From the NCBI RefSeq assembly GCF_029893585.1, contig NZ_JARXYX010000013.1, forward strand, positions 1-64,000: DNA of 64,000 nucleotides, in the 5' to 3' direction. The first letter of the stretch is position 1; every line of letters starts with the position of its first letter. This document shows, in pieces, positions 1 through 9,911 of this stretch. This DNA comes from Streptomyces sp. LBL. Its GTDB lineage: Bacteria > Actinomycetota > Actinomycetes > Streptomycetales > Streptomycetaceae. The notes under the pieces are model-generated. The model was not told the DNA's origin and did not search any database. It was given only the letters and a program-made list of their open reading frames with translations. Both the position numbers and the translations under genes were made by a program.

Positions 1-27
1 AAGCCCGCCAAGCCGTCGGTCAAGTAG
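1..27 (+). CDS. C-terminal end of a gene entering from the left edge (unidentified)
   Basis: Reading the first base as codon position one gives a short Lys/Pro/Ala-rich tail (KPAKPSVK) and a TAG stop at 25-27. A possible hairpin follows it, which is what one expects just after a gene end. Too little is present to name a product, and the frame is assumed. Confidence 0.3.
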   Translation, partial: KPAKPSVK

Positions 28-40
28 ACGCCATCGGCGC

Positions 41-88
41 CCGGGGCTGGGGAATTACGTGAACTCAGCCCCGGGGAAATACGTGAAC
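41..88. repeat. Direct repeat and 9-10 bp hairpin of unknown role
   Basis: A 16-base word, GGGGAAWTACGTGAAC, occurs at 49-64 and again at 73-88, differing at one base, with a 24-bp period. The first copy is the loop of a perfect inverted repeat (CCGGGGCTG at 41-49, CAGCCCCGG at 66-74). It could terminate the left-edge gene or be a protein-binding site. The rest of 28-384 shows no gene I can support. Confidence 0.5.
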
Positions 89-384
89 GTCCACACTGGT
101 GCGCACGGCTGACCGGATATGCGCGAGGGGCCCGTGCCAAGCCCGGGGCCAAGCAGATGCTATTGCACCACACAGCCCTGAACGCATGTGCCTGTCGGCA
201 AACCGCCTCTCGGGTGATCCGCCGTAGCCGTTTGAAACGGGCCTCGCAGTCACCCGGTCCACTGGACTTCATGCCACGCCCGTGCCGAAGGCGCCTCTGA
301 CCTGACGGTTCTTCTTTTTTCTCAGGGTGCGGGCGGGTGGGCCGACCTGGTTCCCGGGGTGCGGGGGTGCGTCACCGCGCCGGT

Positions 385-493
385 CTGTGTCCATCGTCAT
401 GCAACTGCCGGGGCGCACCGGGGCAAGGTCTCCGTGACGAGGGTGCCGGGCACGGAGACCGTCTTCACGCTGCGGCTGCCCGCTGACACGTAG
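385..493 (+). pseudogene. Histidine-kinase C-terminal remnant (HATPase_c end)
   Basis: The last ~27 codons before the TAG at 491-493 read AHRGKVSVTRVPGTETVFTL and then RLPADT. This is the closing beta-strands of a sensor-kinase HATPase_c domain. Just upstream, a different frame carries SIVMQ, resembling the GLGLSIV motif that normally precedes this stretch, so a frameshift is likely. Nothing resembling the N, G1 or dimerisation boxes lies before it, so this is a decayed tail and not a functional kinase. It marks the left boundary of the defence island. The region 494-608 has no visible gene. Confidence 0.55.
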
Positions 494-608
494 ACAGGGT
501 TGTACGGGCAACGGCTCTCGCGAGATTCCCAGAGCGGTTGATCGCGACAGCCGGGCCCGTACCACTCGACCCCGCGTCGTGTCGTCGCTTGGATGCCGGA
601 CCGTCAAC

Positions 609-2876
609 TCACGCCGGGTTCCGCGTCACCCATGAGTCGTCGAGGAACGGGCTGGGCTTTCCGTGCCAGAACACGTCCACGCTGTCGCGTGCCCGTGTCG
701 CTGCCACGAACAGCAGGGATCGAGCCCGCTGGATCTCGTGCCGGTGGCGTGCCGGGTCCCTGTCCCGCAGTCCGCTGACGGCCTGGCGTGGCACGAGTCC
801 GTCCGCCACACCCGCGATGATCATTCGCTGGTACTCCAGCCCCTTGAACCGGAACATTGTGCCGATGTGCACGCCGGTGGAGCCGTGCGGGCCATCGGAG
901 CGGATCTCCACCGAGTCGATGCCGTGCAGTTTGAGCGTGTAGGCCATCTCGGCCGCCATCTGATTGGTCGGCACGCAGATCGCGATCTGCTCGTGGGCGA
1001 TGGCCAGGTCGTCGTCGGCGTCCCACTCCTGGATGAGCGCGGCCACGCCTTCCCGCTCGGCGGCCCAGTCCGGGAACGCGTGCCCCGCCGGAAGCCCCCC
1101 GCTGAGGACCGACCGGTAGCCGGCCAGGGTTTCCTCGCTGCCGTCGAGGTCGTCGTACGTCGTCTCGCCCAGCACGCCGAGGGCGGAGCGCAGGATCTGC
1201 CGCGTCGTGCGGTAGCTGAGGCTCAGCCTTGAGGACCGGCCGCGGATGTTGACGCCCAGGCTGCCGAGGGTCACCTGGTTCTTGTAGATCCGCTGGTGGG
1301 TGTCGCCGACCAGGAACAGGTCGTCCGCGCCGCGCGCGACCATCGCGCGCAGCATCTTCCAGTGGGCGGGGCGCAGATCCTGGGCCTCGTCGACCACGAT
1401 GTGCCGGTACCGGTAGCGCAACCAGCCTCCTGAGCCGTCCTGGAGGTGGACGTTGTCGAGGCCGCCCGTCGCCTCCCGTTGCCGGTCGATGTTCAGGATG
1501 CGCTGCTCCCGGCCCATCTCCAGCCGAGCGGCACGCTCCGCCACCTGGTCCCAGGTCTGCCGCCCGAGCCGGTCCAGCCGCTGTGTGAAGCGTTCGGTGA
1601 GCTGCCAGATCTCGGCGCGCTCGCCGCGGCCGATGTTCCTGCCGCGTCCGGAACGCCGGGCCCGGAAGTAGTCGGTACGGGTACCGACGGCCTGGCCGAG
1701 GATGACCTGTGTCCACTCGTCGTGCAGGAACTCCGGGTCCCAGCCGTCCCCGCCCAGCTCGTCGAGCAGCCCGCGCCATTCGCGTACGGCCTGGCTGTCG
1801 TCAATGGCCTGCTTCCTGCTGCCCGGTTCGGCCTCGCGGACGATGCGCAGCGCCAGCTGGTCGACGTGGCTGACCTCGACCCGGCTCAGCAGTTCCTCGC
1901 CGCCCAGTTCCAGCAGCCGGGAGCGCAGGTCGGCCGCGAGGTTCTTGTTGTACGTGGTCAGCAGGACGGGCTTGTCCCGGCCCGGGGGAAGATGCCGCAC
2001 GAGATGCCGCACCCGGTGCAGGGCGACGATGGTCTTGCCGGTGCCGGGGCCGCCGCCCACCCGCGCGGGGCCGTTGTAGCGCCGTTCGACGAGCTTGGCC
2101 TGGGTGGGGTGGAGGAAGACCTTCCAGCGGCCGAAGTCGCCGCTCTCCAGTGCCTCCCGCAGGGCGTCGTCCGTCGTGGTGACGACCGTCGCCGGCCGTT
2201 GTGCGGCGGCCTCGAAGTCGTCCGGGTCGACCGGCTCGGTGGCGGCCACCGGCTTGGTGACCTGGTCGAGGACATCGTCGTACGACGCCCCGTCGAACAG
2301 GGCGAGCAGCACTTCGCCGGTGAGCTGCGGCGCGTACTCGACGAGACCGAGCAGCTGGTCCTCGGTGGCGAGGGTGCGGATGACGGGCAGCAGGGGTTCG
2401 GCGACACCGAGATCCGACAGTTGCTGGTCGGACCAGGCAGCGAACAGCGGCCGGGGCGGTTCCGGCCGCGCGGGCCTGGCCGGTTCAGCGGGTGTCGGGG
2501 CCTGGGCGGGCGGGGCGGGGAGCCTGCGCAGGACGCTGTCCTCGACCACCTCCAGGTCCACGTACTCGATGCCGCCGGTGACGTGGTTGACGCCGTACGA
2601 CAGCCGGTTGTACACGTCCTTGCGGTGCTTGACGGAGACGATCAGCCAGTCGTCGTCGGCGAGCCGCAGCAGCAGCGCCCGGTACTCGTCGTTGACGCGC
2701 GCCGACCAGAGCCTGCTGTCGCCCTTGAGCTGTTGGAGTTTGAGCCCGGTGGTGTGCGGGTTGCTCCGGAACTTGTGCTGGAAGTCGAAGAACGCGCCCT
2801 TGACCGTGCGGGGGAGTTTGAGGATCTCCTTGTCCGCCTTGTCGAGCAGGCGCAGTGTGACGCCCGAGGTGTTCAT
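609..2876 (-). CDS. UvrD/SF1-like DNA helicase with N-terminal RelE-like domain
   Basis: A 755-residue protein. Residues ~5-95 look like a RelE/ParE-fold domain (LKGDSRLWSARVNDEYRALL, then a VKHRKDVYNR end). Residues ~260-755 form a superfamily 1 UvrD/Rep-type helicase: Walker A GGPGTGKT near 275, Walker B VVDEAQD near 495, a YRTTRQI motif and a C-terminal LLFVAATRARD motif VI near 735. The ATG at 2874-2876 overlaps the stop of the upstream giant helicase by 4 nt (ATGA), so the two are translationally coupled and probably work together. Inference: it remodels or unwinds foreign DNA. The RelE-like part may be an RNase or only a structural module; its catalytic residues cannot be judged by eye. 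It is not a housekeeping UvrD or PcrA, because of the fused N-terminal domain and the coupling. Confidence 0.85.
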   Translation of the reverse strand: MNTSGVTLRLLDKADKEILKLPRTVKGAFFDFQHKFRSNPHTTGLKLQQLKGDSRLWSARVNDEYRALLLRLADDDWLIVSVKHRKDVYNRLSYGVNHVTGGIEYVDLEVVEDSVLRRLPAPPAQAPTPAEPARPARPEPPRPLFAAWSDQQLSDLGVAEPLLPVIRTLATEDQLLGLVEYAPQLTGEVLLALFDGASYDDVLDQVTKPVAATEPVDPDDFEAAAQRPATVVTTTDDALREALESGDFGRWKVFLHPTQAKLVERRYNGPARVGGGPGTGKTIVALHRVRHLVRHLPPGRDKPVLLTTYNKNLAADLRSRLLELGGEELLSRVEVSHVDQLALRIVREAEPGSRKQAIDDSQAVREWRGLLDELGGDGWDPEFLHDEWTQVILGQAVGTRTDYFRARRSGRGRNIGRGERAEIWQLTERFTQRLDRLGRQTWDQVAERAARLEMGREQRILNIDRQREATGGLDNVHLQDGSGGWLRYRYRHIVVDEAQDLRPAHWKMLRAMVARGADDLFLVGDTHQRIYKNQVTLGSLGVNIRGRSSRLSLSYRTTRQILRSALGVLGETTYDDLDGSEETLAGYRSVLSGGLPAGHAFPDWAAEREGVAALIQEWDADDDLAIAHEQIAICVPTNQMAAEMAYTLKLHGIDSVEIRSDGPHGSTGVHIGTMFRFKGLEYQRMIIAGVADGLVPRQAVSGLRDRDPARHRHEIQRARSLLFVAATRARDSVDVFWHGKPSPFLDDSWVTRNPA

Positions 2877-5800
2877 CGCTTCCGCTCCCCGTCGCTGTTG
2901 GTGTCGCTTTCCTGCCGCCGTGCCGTGAGCCGGGCGGTCATCGCCGCCGGGTCCCATTGCGTGGCGGTGCGGACTGTCCAGCCCGCTGCCGAGAAGGCCT
3001 TGTCCCGGTCCTGTGCCTCGTAGTCGGGTTCGTCGCCGTCCGTGCGTGGCGCGCGGACCACCGCGATGCGGGCATCGGGCCAGGCCAGTTCGGCCTGCCA
3101 GCCGTGGCTGTCCAGTTCGAAGCCGTCCCGAGGTGCCGGCACCGCTGTCGTGGCCAGTGCGTGGGCCAGCTCGGCGAGCCCCGGTTCATCGGGGTCGAGC
3201 AACTCGATGACCCGGTTCCAGCGGGGATCCCGTCCTGCCCCCGCGTCGCCCGGGATCTCGGGTGCCTCGGATTTCGGCGGGACCGTCTCACCGCCGGCCA
3301 CGGCGGGCACCGAGGGTGCGGCGACGATCCCGACGGAGGCGAGGTCGTTCGCGGGCGAGGGCATGGGGGTGCGGTTCGACGTCAGCCAGCCCGCCCCGCC
3401 GGTCACGGTGAGCGCCTCGGTGGCGAAGTCGTCGAGCATGCCCGACGTCAGCTGGGCGCTGTCACCGCCGCCGTGCTCCAGGAACTGCAGCACGTTGCTC
3501 CAGTACAGCCAGGCACGCCAGCGTCGCTTGTGGGCCGGCTCGTCGGCCAAGGCCGCGTCACTGTCGTCCAGGACGGTGAGTCCCGTCCACACGGGCGGGG
3601 TCCGCCTGCCGTCCGCGGCGAGCACCAGACGGCAGCCCGACGCGTCGGGTCCGGACAGCAGCCGTACGGGACCGGCCACCCCGGCGGGCATGCCGCCGCG
3701 CAGCGCTTGCCCCAGGCCCGCGCCGATGTCCTCGCCGGTGAGGGCGGCGGCACGGACCCCGTCCCTCCCGCTGAGTCCCGCGGCCGCCGCTTCCGCCCGC
3801 CGACGCCAGCGCTCCGGGTCGGGGGAGCGCAGGTAGGCCAGCAGCAGCCGGGCCGGGTTGACCCACACCGTCTCGGCGAGCTCACCGGGCAGGCCCCGGC
3901 CCACGCGGTCGTAGTAGTCGCGGGCACGCTGCTGCCCGCCCGTGCCGTACGGCTCCCACACCGGGTCGGCGGCGCCCGCCCCCCCGTATCCGGTGTCCTG
4001 GACCTGCTGACGCCACTCCTTGACGTCGTGGTAGGTCAGCTGGAACACCCGCAGTCCGTCCGCCCGGAGCCGGGTGCGTTTCCTGGCGTCGTCCGCCAGC
4101 CGGTTGTGCTCACGGGTGGCGTGGTACGCGTAGCCGTCGAGGTACAGGGCGACACGCGGGCCCGGGCTGTCCAGCCGTTCGAGGAGGATGTCGGGCCGGG
4201 TGCCGTTCAGGTCACGTTGCTGGGAGACGCGCCAGCTCACGGTGGTCCCGTCGGCCGCCGTGAGCCGCAGGTCGAGGGCGTACGTACCGGCGGAGGTGGT
4301 GTACGTGTCCGCCGCGGCGTTCGACTCCGGCGTCTTCGCCCAGTCCTGGAGGGTGTCGATGAACAGGATCTCCAGGTCGCTCTCGGCCTGCCGCTGCAGC
4401 GGGATGTGACGGGTCGTCGCCACCGGTGAGGTGTGCCACCGTTCACCGTCGGCGCCCAGCAACTCGTCCAGCATCTGGCGGACCTCGTTGCGGCTGACCT
4501 TGTCGTAGTCGGCGGCCGGTACCCGTCGCAGCAGGCACTGGTGGCAGCCGTCGAGCCCTTTCTCCCGGCACGCGCAGCCCTCGATGACGTCGCGCGCCCT
4601 GAGCAGCACCTCACGGAATCCGTCGGCGGATGCCAGCCGGTGCAGGTAGCCGGTGCCGCCCGGCAGCCGGTCGTAGACGACGAGGAAACGCCTCGGCCAG
4701 TCGGCGTCCAGGTCGCCCGCGTGGTCGGGCATCGTCGCCTCGGCGATGTCGATGTGGTCGGGATCGCCGCCGTAGCGGGCCGCGATCCCCGCGAACAGGG
4801 CGGCGGTGAACGACGCGAGCCGTTCCTTGACGCGGGCCACCGACGCGGGCAGCAGGATGCGTACGGCCTCGGTGGTCAGTTCGTGGGCGAGCAGCAGCGG
4901 CACGTCCTGACCCTTGCCCTGCTGTCGGCCCTTGTCGGTCGCCGGCCCCCGGACACGGCGGCGCGGGCACCACAGTTGGTGGTGCGCCGCGGCCGGGGTG
5001 CTCGCCGCCCCCGACTCGGTGAGCGCGTGCTGCGACACGTCCACCACGGGCCGTCCGTCGGCCGTCGCGCCGCCGCACTCGGTGCAGACGTAGAACGGGT
5101 TGAGCCGTACGTCCTGTCCGGCGAGCGGCACCGTGCTGCTGCCGTCCTCGCGGTCCAGCCCGAGGTTGAGCGTCCGGATCGTGGCGTGGCGGGTGAAGTC
5201 CACCCCGAACACGGCACTGTCGTGCCGCCACGAACCGGACGCCATGCGGTCGGGGTCGATGTCGACGGTGGTGAGGACCGCGTAGCGCTTGCGGTCCCGT
5301 TCGTCGCGGTCGTCGCGGACCCGGGCGTCGTCGCGTTTGTCGCGGGACAGGACCCGCCTGGGCCGCAGTACGTACTGGACGCACCCAGCGTCGGCGATCT
5401 CGCGTCCGCGGCAGCGCGGGCACGGGTCGGTGTTGTGTTCGGCGTCGTGTTCCTCGGTGCGGACGTATCCGCAGGCGGGGCAGAACCGCCACACCGACCA
5501 GGCGCGGCGCTCGGGGCTGCCGACGTCGAGGGCGCGTACCACGTGCCGGTAGCCGTTGACGTAGAAGCTGTTGCCGGGGGCGAGTTCGGTGAGGGCGAGC
5601 TTGCGGGACCGTTCGTAGTCCCGGGTCTCACTGCGGTACACCTTGCCGCCGGCGCCTTTCCCGGCTGCTGCCCCGCCCGTGCCGTCCTCTTCGCCCGGTG
5701 TCTCAGCCCAGTACAGCGTCGCTTCCAGCTGGGTGGTGGTGTCCGTCAGGCTGTAGTTCGGCAGCAGCCCGAGGTCCACGAGGGTGGCGTGGGCGCTGGA

Positions 5801-8800
5801 CTGGCTCAGCTCCCGCAGCAGGTCCCCGGCGCCCCGCCGTTCGGCGAGCAGTTCGCGGCGCTCCCGGTCCTGCGTGTCGTCGGACCGGGCCAACTGTCCC
5901 GCGGCCTCGTCGATCGCGGCGATCCTGCGGCGCAGTTCCTCGCGCCGCCCCGTCCAGTCCTCCTCGGCCTCCTGCAGTGCCCGCACGATCCCGCCGGTCG
6001 CGTAGGCCCGGAGTTCCGCCGCCGCGTACGCGGAGACGCCCGCCCCGTCGGTGCTGTCGGCGTCCCGCACGTCGCCGCTGTCGGGGAACAGGCCCAGGAA
6101 CTCCTCCGCGAGGGCGGCGCCGTGCGTCTGGGCGGCGTCCGCGAGGTCCTGGCACCATCCGCTGGTGCCGAACAGGGCGGAGGACAGCCGGGGGAGCGGC
6201 GCGAGCACCTCGCCGTCGGAGGTGCGCAGTTCGCCGCGGGCCGCCAGGTCCAGCAGCCGCGCCGTGTACTGGCGGCGCAGGATCTCCACTGCCGACAGGT
6301 AGCAGCCCGGCGGCAGGATGGTCCCGGCGATCATCTCGCGCGGCTCGTCCAGGTAGTACAGGTCGCGTGCCTTGCGTCCGCCGAACGCGACGATCAGGGC
6401 GTTGCCCGTCCGGCGCCCGGCGCGTCCGGCGCGCTGCACGTAGTTGGCGGGCCCGGCCGGCAGGGAGCCGAGCAGAACGGCGGACAGGTCGCCGATGTCG
6501 ATGCCGAGTTCCAGGGTCGGGGTGCACGACAGCACATTGGGGTCGGTGTAGTGCGTACCCGCTTTGAAGGTGCGCTCGACGCGCTCCCGTTGGGGACGGC
6601 TGAGCATGCCCGTGTGCTCGGCGGTCACCACACGGAACGTGCCGCCGGTCAGGTAGAGGCGGCGGTAGTAGTCGCCGGTGTAGTCCCGCTCCTGCGCGAG
6701 CGCGCCGAAGCGGGACACGTCGGTCCCGGTTCCGGACAGGCCGGGCTGGGGGGCGGTCAGGCTGCCCTTGCACCGGTAGCGGGGGCAGGGATGCCCGTAC
6801 CAGCGGGTGCGCCGCTCGGGCGCCACGACCTGCTGCCAGCCGCAGTCCTCACAGCTGACGAAGGCCTTGTTGACGACGGTGTCGCCTAGTAGCCGCACCT
6901 CGATGTGGCCGGGCTGCAGCCCGTACACCCGACTCTGGCGGTCACGGGCCGTCCGCACCGCGAGGACGCCCGCGTCGGCGAGGGCGGGCAGCAGTCTGCG
7001 CAGGTATTCGGTGGCCCCCGCGGCGTCCAGATCCAGGCATCTGCGGGTCCAGTCCTGGTACCAGCCCAGGCGCCCGGTGACCGCGTCGAACTCGGACCTG
7101 TCCTTCTGCCCGTCCAGCAGGAACCTCGGGGGCGCGACCCCTTCGGGAAACGCGGGCATGCCGTCGGGCCTGCGCCCGGAGATGAGGTAGCGGTCGGTGC
7201 CGGCCTCCTTGATCCAGGTGTCCAGCCAGTGGTGCCGCACCGCGCCGCGCAGCCGCAGCCGCTCCAACAGGCCCCGGACATACGCCAGATAGCGTTCGGG
7301 TGTGGGCAGCCCGCCGACCGCCAGCAGCTGGCCGGGCAGCGACAGGTGCAGGTCTCGTGCCAGGTCCGTGACCCGGTCCGGTTCCGCCACCGTGACCTCG
7401 GCGGCCGCGGTCCGGGTCAGCTCCAGGGTGCGGCCCATGCGGCTGCGCAGCCCGAACTCCATCACCGTCGCGAACGCGAGCCGTTCGCCGATCAGCCGCC
7501 AGGTCCGCGCGTCGCCGGTGCCGCGACCGGACAGCAGCCGGTCGACGCCCGGCTCGTCATGCAGGTCGGGGGGCACCACGGCGGCCAGCGCCTCCGGGTC
7601 GTCCACCGAGTCCAGGACATGCCCGATCAGGTCGTTCAGCGCGGTCGGCGCCCCCGAGTCGTCCAGGTTGTGGGCGAGCAGCGAGCGCAGCGAGAACTTG
7701 TACGAGGCGTTCGCGACGTATCCCGCGCGGTGTGCCGCGTCCTGCGTGGAGTCGTTGAACAGCAGCGTCTTGCGCTCCTCCGGTACGAGCGCGATGTCGC
7801 CGCCGGTGAACAGCTGGGTGACCGTCGCCGAGGCGAGGGCCGCCTGGGCGGTGCCGAGGAAGCGGATGCTGTTGTCGGTGTGGCAGGCCGGGCAACGGTC
7901 GTCCTTCGCGGCCCGGTCGGCGGTCTTCTTGTCGAGCACGGCCAGCGCGAACCAGGCGTCGACGAGTTCGCCGTCGTCCCCTGCGGTGGGCAGCCGGTAG
8001 GTGCCCTGTCCGCCGTCGAGGACGACCACCGACAGCGGGTCGACGCCGCCGTCCGAGGGTCGTGCCCCGGTCAGCGCGTCGAGGGCCTGCTGCCGCTCGC
8101 GGGCGGTGGCGGAGACGAAGTAGCGCACGCGCCGCTTGTCCCGGCCCACGCCGGCCCGCCAGATCCGGTCCTGCGCCATCACCAGCCGCTGCGGGTCGGC
8201 TTCGGGGGACAGGGCGGCCCAGCCGGAGCGCCCGCAGTTGCGGCAGTACACGGCGGGCAGGTGCACCTGGGCGGGGCGCGGCGCGGTGTCGGTGCCGGGC
8301 AGCGGCTGCCTGCTCGCGGAGGACGACGGCCAGTTGCCGGACGAGGCGTCCGGATCCTCGTCGCCGGGCGGCGCGGCGTTGAGCGCGGCCCGGCGGGCGG
8401 CCGTCCGGTCGTCCTCGTACCAGCGGAACTCGGGGGTGCGGCCCACCCCGCGCAGCACCCGCGTCACGGGCCGCACCCACAGGTGTGCCTCGATGTGCAG
8501 CAGCGGCCGGGGCCTGCGCTCGTCGGAGTCCGGGTCGCGGGCGGCCGACAGCAGCGCCACGAACCGGGACAGCGCCTGGAGCACCAGCCGCGGGTTCTCC
8601 CGGGCGGTGCGGGGCCAGGAGTAGCCGAACCGGGCGAGCCGGTCCCGCAGCGCCCACTCGTCCAGCGGCTCACCGCCGAGCAGGGACAGCACCCCGTGGG
8701 TGAAGTCGTGCCGCTTCAGCAGCCGCCCGACGCGGAAGGCGTCCAGCCCGGTGCGCCCCAGCATCCGGGCGGCGAGCGCGTCGAGGTCCAGCAGGTCGGG

Positions 8801-9820
8801 CCGGGCCTCCACGTCCGGCCCGCCGGACACCGCCACGACGTCCTGCGGGGTCGGTGGTTCCGGCAGCTCGTAGTCGACGGTGCCGGTGAACTCGTCGGCG
8901 GTCATCCGCTCCTCGCCGATGACGGCGTCCGGCGGGAACGGCATCCCGAACACCCGCCCCGCCACGTCGAGGATGCCCCCGGCCTCCTTGCCCGGCGCAC
9001 CCTCACCGAGCGTCGCCGACGTCGCCACCGGGCAGATCGCGCCCAGTGGCCTGCCGGGCCGGGACTTTCCGGTGGCGGCGGCCAGCCGGCGCAGCAGCAT
9101 CGCCACGTCGGTGCCTTGCGCACCGTCGTACGTGTGGAACTCGTCCAGCACGACGTAGGCGGGGTCGGCGCCTTCCCACAGACCGCGGTCCTCGCCGCGC
9201 TGGAGCAGCAGGTCGAGCATCTTGTAGTTGGTGATCAGCACGTCGGGCGGGGAGAGGCGCATCTCCTCGCGGCGCGTCATCACCCGCCGGAAGTCCGTGT
9301 CGGGCCGGTCACCGATGTACAGGCCCGCCGTGACCTGCGCCAGCTCCGGCCGCGCCAGGTACTCGCCGATGCGGCCGGCCTGGTCGGTGGCGAGCGCGTT
9401 CATCGGGTACAGCAGCACGGCCTTGATCCCGGCTCGCCCCTCGGCCTTCTGGCGCCGGCAGTGGTCCAGTACGGGGATCAGGAAGGACTCGGTCTTGCCG
9501 GACCCGGTGCCGGTGGTCACCAGCGTCGGCCGGGCGGGCCCGTGCAGCGTCGACAGCCGCGCCCACGCCTTCGCCTGGTGCCGCCACGGAGCGAACCCCG
9601 GGAACCCGGCCGACCACTCCACATCCCGCTGCCAGTCACGGTCGGCGACGTGGAACGGCGTCCTGATCCGCAGGTAGGGCCCGCGGAAGATGCCGGTCTC
9701 GGGGTGCCCGAGGAAGCGTTCGAGGGCGCCGCGGGTGTCCTCGTCGGCGAGGGCGTACGTCGTCGTGAGGTACTGCGTCAGACTGCCGCGCAGCTGCGCG
9801 GCGGCCATGGTGGGCTTCAC
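2873..9820 (-). CDS. Giant DEAD/DEAH helicase with DUF1998 and nuclease-like C terminus (DruE-like)
   Basis: About 2315 residues. Walker A (GTGSGKT) lies near residue 105, a DEFH motif II near 226, a SATLGEG motif III after it, and motifs V/VI (ELGIDIGD, QRAGRAGR) near 1110-1135. Between and after the lobes are several CxxC pairs (YCRNC, CPAC, CEDC, CPACG). The DUF1998 zinc region ends with CACREKGLDGCHQC near 1750. Near 1900, LYLDGYAYHA followed by D-x-R and L-x-x-x-G resembles a Vsr/DUF559-type nuclease core, and the last ~100 residues hold a second similar WxAELAW...AGW pattern. This layout matches DruE of Druantia and a fusion of DISARM DrmA with DrmB. The GTG start at 9818-9820 is chosen because an AGGGGGA ribosome site precedes it. 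No druA-D, druM or druH partner is visible; the partner here is the coupled RelE-UvrD gene. Confidence 0.8.
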   Translation of the reverse strand: MKPTMAAAQLRGSLTQYLTTTYALADEDTRGALERFLGHPETGIFRGPYLRIRTPFHVADRDWQRDVEWSAGFPGFAPWRHQAKAWARLSTLHGPARPTLVTTGTGSGKTESFLIPVLDHCRRQKAEGRAGIKAVLLYPMNALATDQAGRIGEYLARPELAQVTAGLYIGDRPDTDFRRVMTRREEMRLSPPDVLITNYKMLDLLLQRGEDRGLWEGADPAYVVLDEFHTYDGAQGTDVAMLLRRLAAATGKSRPGRPLGAICPVATSATLGEGAPGKEAGGILDVAGRVFGMPFPPDAVIGEERMTADEFTGTVDYELPEPPTPQDVVAVSGGPDVEARPDLLDLDALAARMLGRTGLDAFRVGRLLKRHDFTHGVLSLLGGEPLDEWALRDRLARFGYSWPRTARENPRLVLQALSRFVALLSAARDPDSDERRPRPLLHIEAHLWVRPVTRVLRGVGRTPEFRWYEDDRTAARRAALNAAPPGDEDPDASSGNWPSSSASRQPLPGTDTAPRPAQVHLPAVYCRNCGRSGWAALSPEADPQRLVMAQDRIWRAGVGRDKRRVRYFVSATARERQQALDALTGARPSDGGVDPLSVVVLDGGQGTYRLPTAGDDGELVDAWFALAVLDKKTADRAAKDDRCPACHTDNSIRFLGTAQAALASATVTQLFTGGDIALVPEERKTLLFNDSTQDAAHRAGYVANASYKFSLRSLLAHNLDDSGAPTALNDLIGHVLDSVDDPEALAAVVPPDLHDEPGVDRLLSGRGTGDARTWRLIGERLAFATVMEFGLRSRMGRTLELTRTAAAEVTVAEPDRVTDLARDLHLSLPGQLLAVGGLPTPERYLAYVRGLLERLRLRGAVRHHWLDTWIKEAGTDRYLISGRRPDGMPAFPEGVAPPRFLLDGQKDRSEFDAVTGRLGWYQDWTRRCLDLDAAGATEYLRRLLPALADAGVLAVRTARDRQSRVYGLQPGHIEVRLLGDTVVNKAFVSCEDCGWQQVVAPERRTRWYGHPCPRYRCKGSLTAPQPGLSGTGTDVSRFGALAQERDYTGDYYRRLYLTGGTFRVVTAEHTGMLSRPQRERVERTFKAGTHYTDPNVLSCTPTLELGIDIGDLSAVLLGSLPAGPANYVQRAGRAGRRTGNALIVAFGGRKARDLYYLDEPREMIAGTILPPGCYLSAVEILRRQYTARLLDLAARGELRTSDGEVLAPLPRLSSALFGTSGWCQDLADAAQTHGAALAEEFLGLFPDSGDVRDADSTDGAGVSAYAAAELRAYATGGIVRALQEAEEDWTGRREELRRRIAAIDEAAGQLARSDDTQDRERRELLAERRGAGDLLRELSQSSAHATLVDLGLLPNYSLTDTTTQLEATLYWAETPGEEDGTGGAAAGKGAGGKVYRSETRDYERSRKLALTELAPGNSFYVNGYRHVVRALDVGSPERRAWSVWRFCPACGYVRTEEHDAEHNTDPCPRCRGREIADAGCVQYVLRPRRVLSRDKRDDARVRDDRDERDRKRYAVLTTVDIDPDRMASGSWRHDSAVFGVDFTRHATIRTLNLGLDREDGSSTVPLAGQDVRLNPFYVCTECGGATADGRPVVDVSQHALTESGAASTPAAAHHQLWCPRRRVRGPATDKGRQQGKGQDVPLLLAHELTTEAVRILLPASVARVKERLASFTAALFAGIAARYGGDPDHIDIAEATMPDHAGDLDADWPRRFLVVYDRLPGGTGYLHRLASADGFREVLLRARDVIEGCACREKGLDGCHQCLLRRVPAADYDKVSRNEVRQMLDELLGADGERWHTSPVATTRHIPLQRQAESDLEILFIDTLQDWAKTPESNAAADTYTTSAGTYALDLRLTAADGTTVSWRVSQQRDLNGTRPDILLERLDSPGPRVALYLDGYAYHATREHNRLADDARKRTRLRADGLRVFQLTYHDVKEWRQQVQDTGYGGAGAADPVWEPYGTGGQQRARDYYDRVGRGLPGELAETVWVNPARLLLAYLRSPDPERWRRRAEAAAAGLSGRDGVRAAALTGEDIGAGLGQALRGGMPAGVAGPVRLLSGPDASGCRLVLAADGRRTPPVWTGLTVLDDSDAALADEPAHKRRWRAWLYWSNVLQFLEHGGGDSAQLTSGMLDDFATEALTVTGGAGWLTSNRTPMPSPANDLASVGIVAAPSVPAVAGGETVPPKSEAPEIPGDAGAGRDPRWNRVIELLDPDEPGLAELAHALATTAVPAPRDGFELDSHGWQAELAWPDARIAVVRAPRTDGDEPDYEAQDRDKAFSAAGWTVRTATQWDPAAMTARLTARRQESDTNSDGERKR

Positions 9821-9911
9821 GGTCCCCCTTGCGTGCCGGTGCCCTGATGACCTGATGATCGGTACCACCGTAGTACGCGCCGTACGGACGCACAGGTCAC
9901 CGGTACCGCGG

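Noticed and set aside
1446..3023. Long open frame antisense to the UvrD gene
   Set aside because: It mirrors the high-GC third-position bias of the minus-strand gene, has no recognisable motif and lacks a ribosome site; many such antisense frames occur through the window (for example 6905-9847, 14260-17256, 22085-24736).
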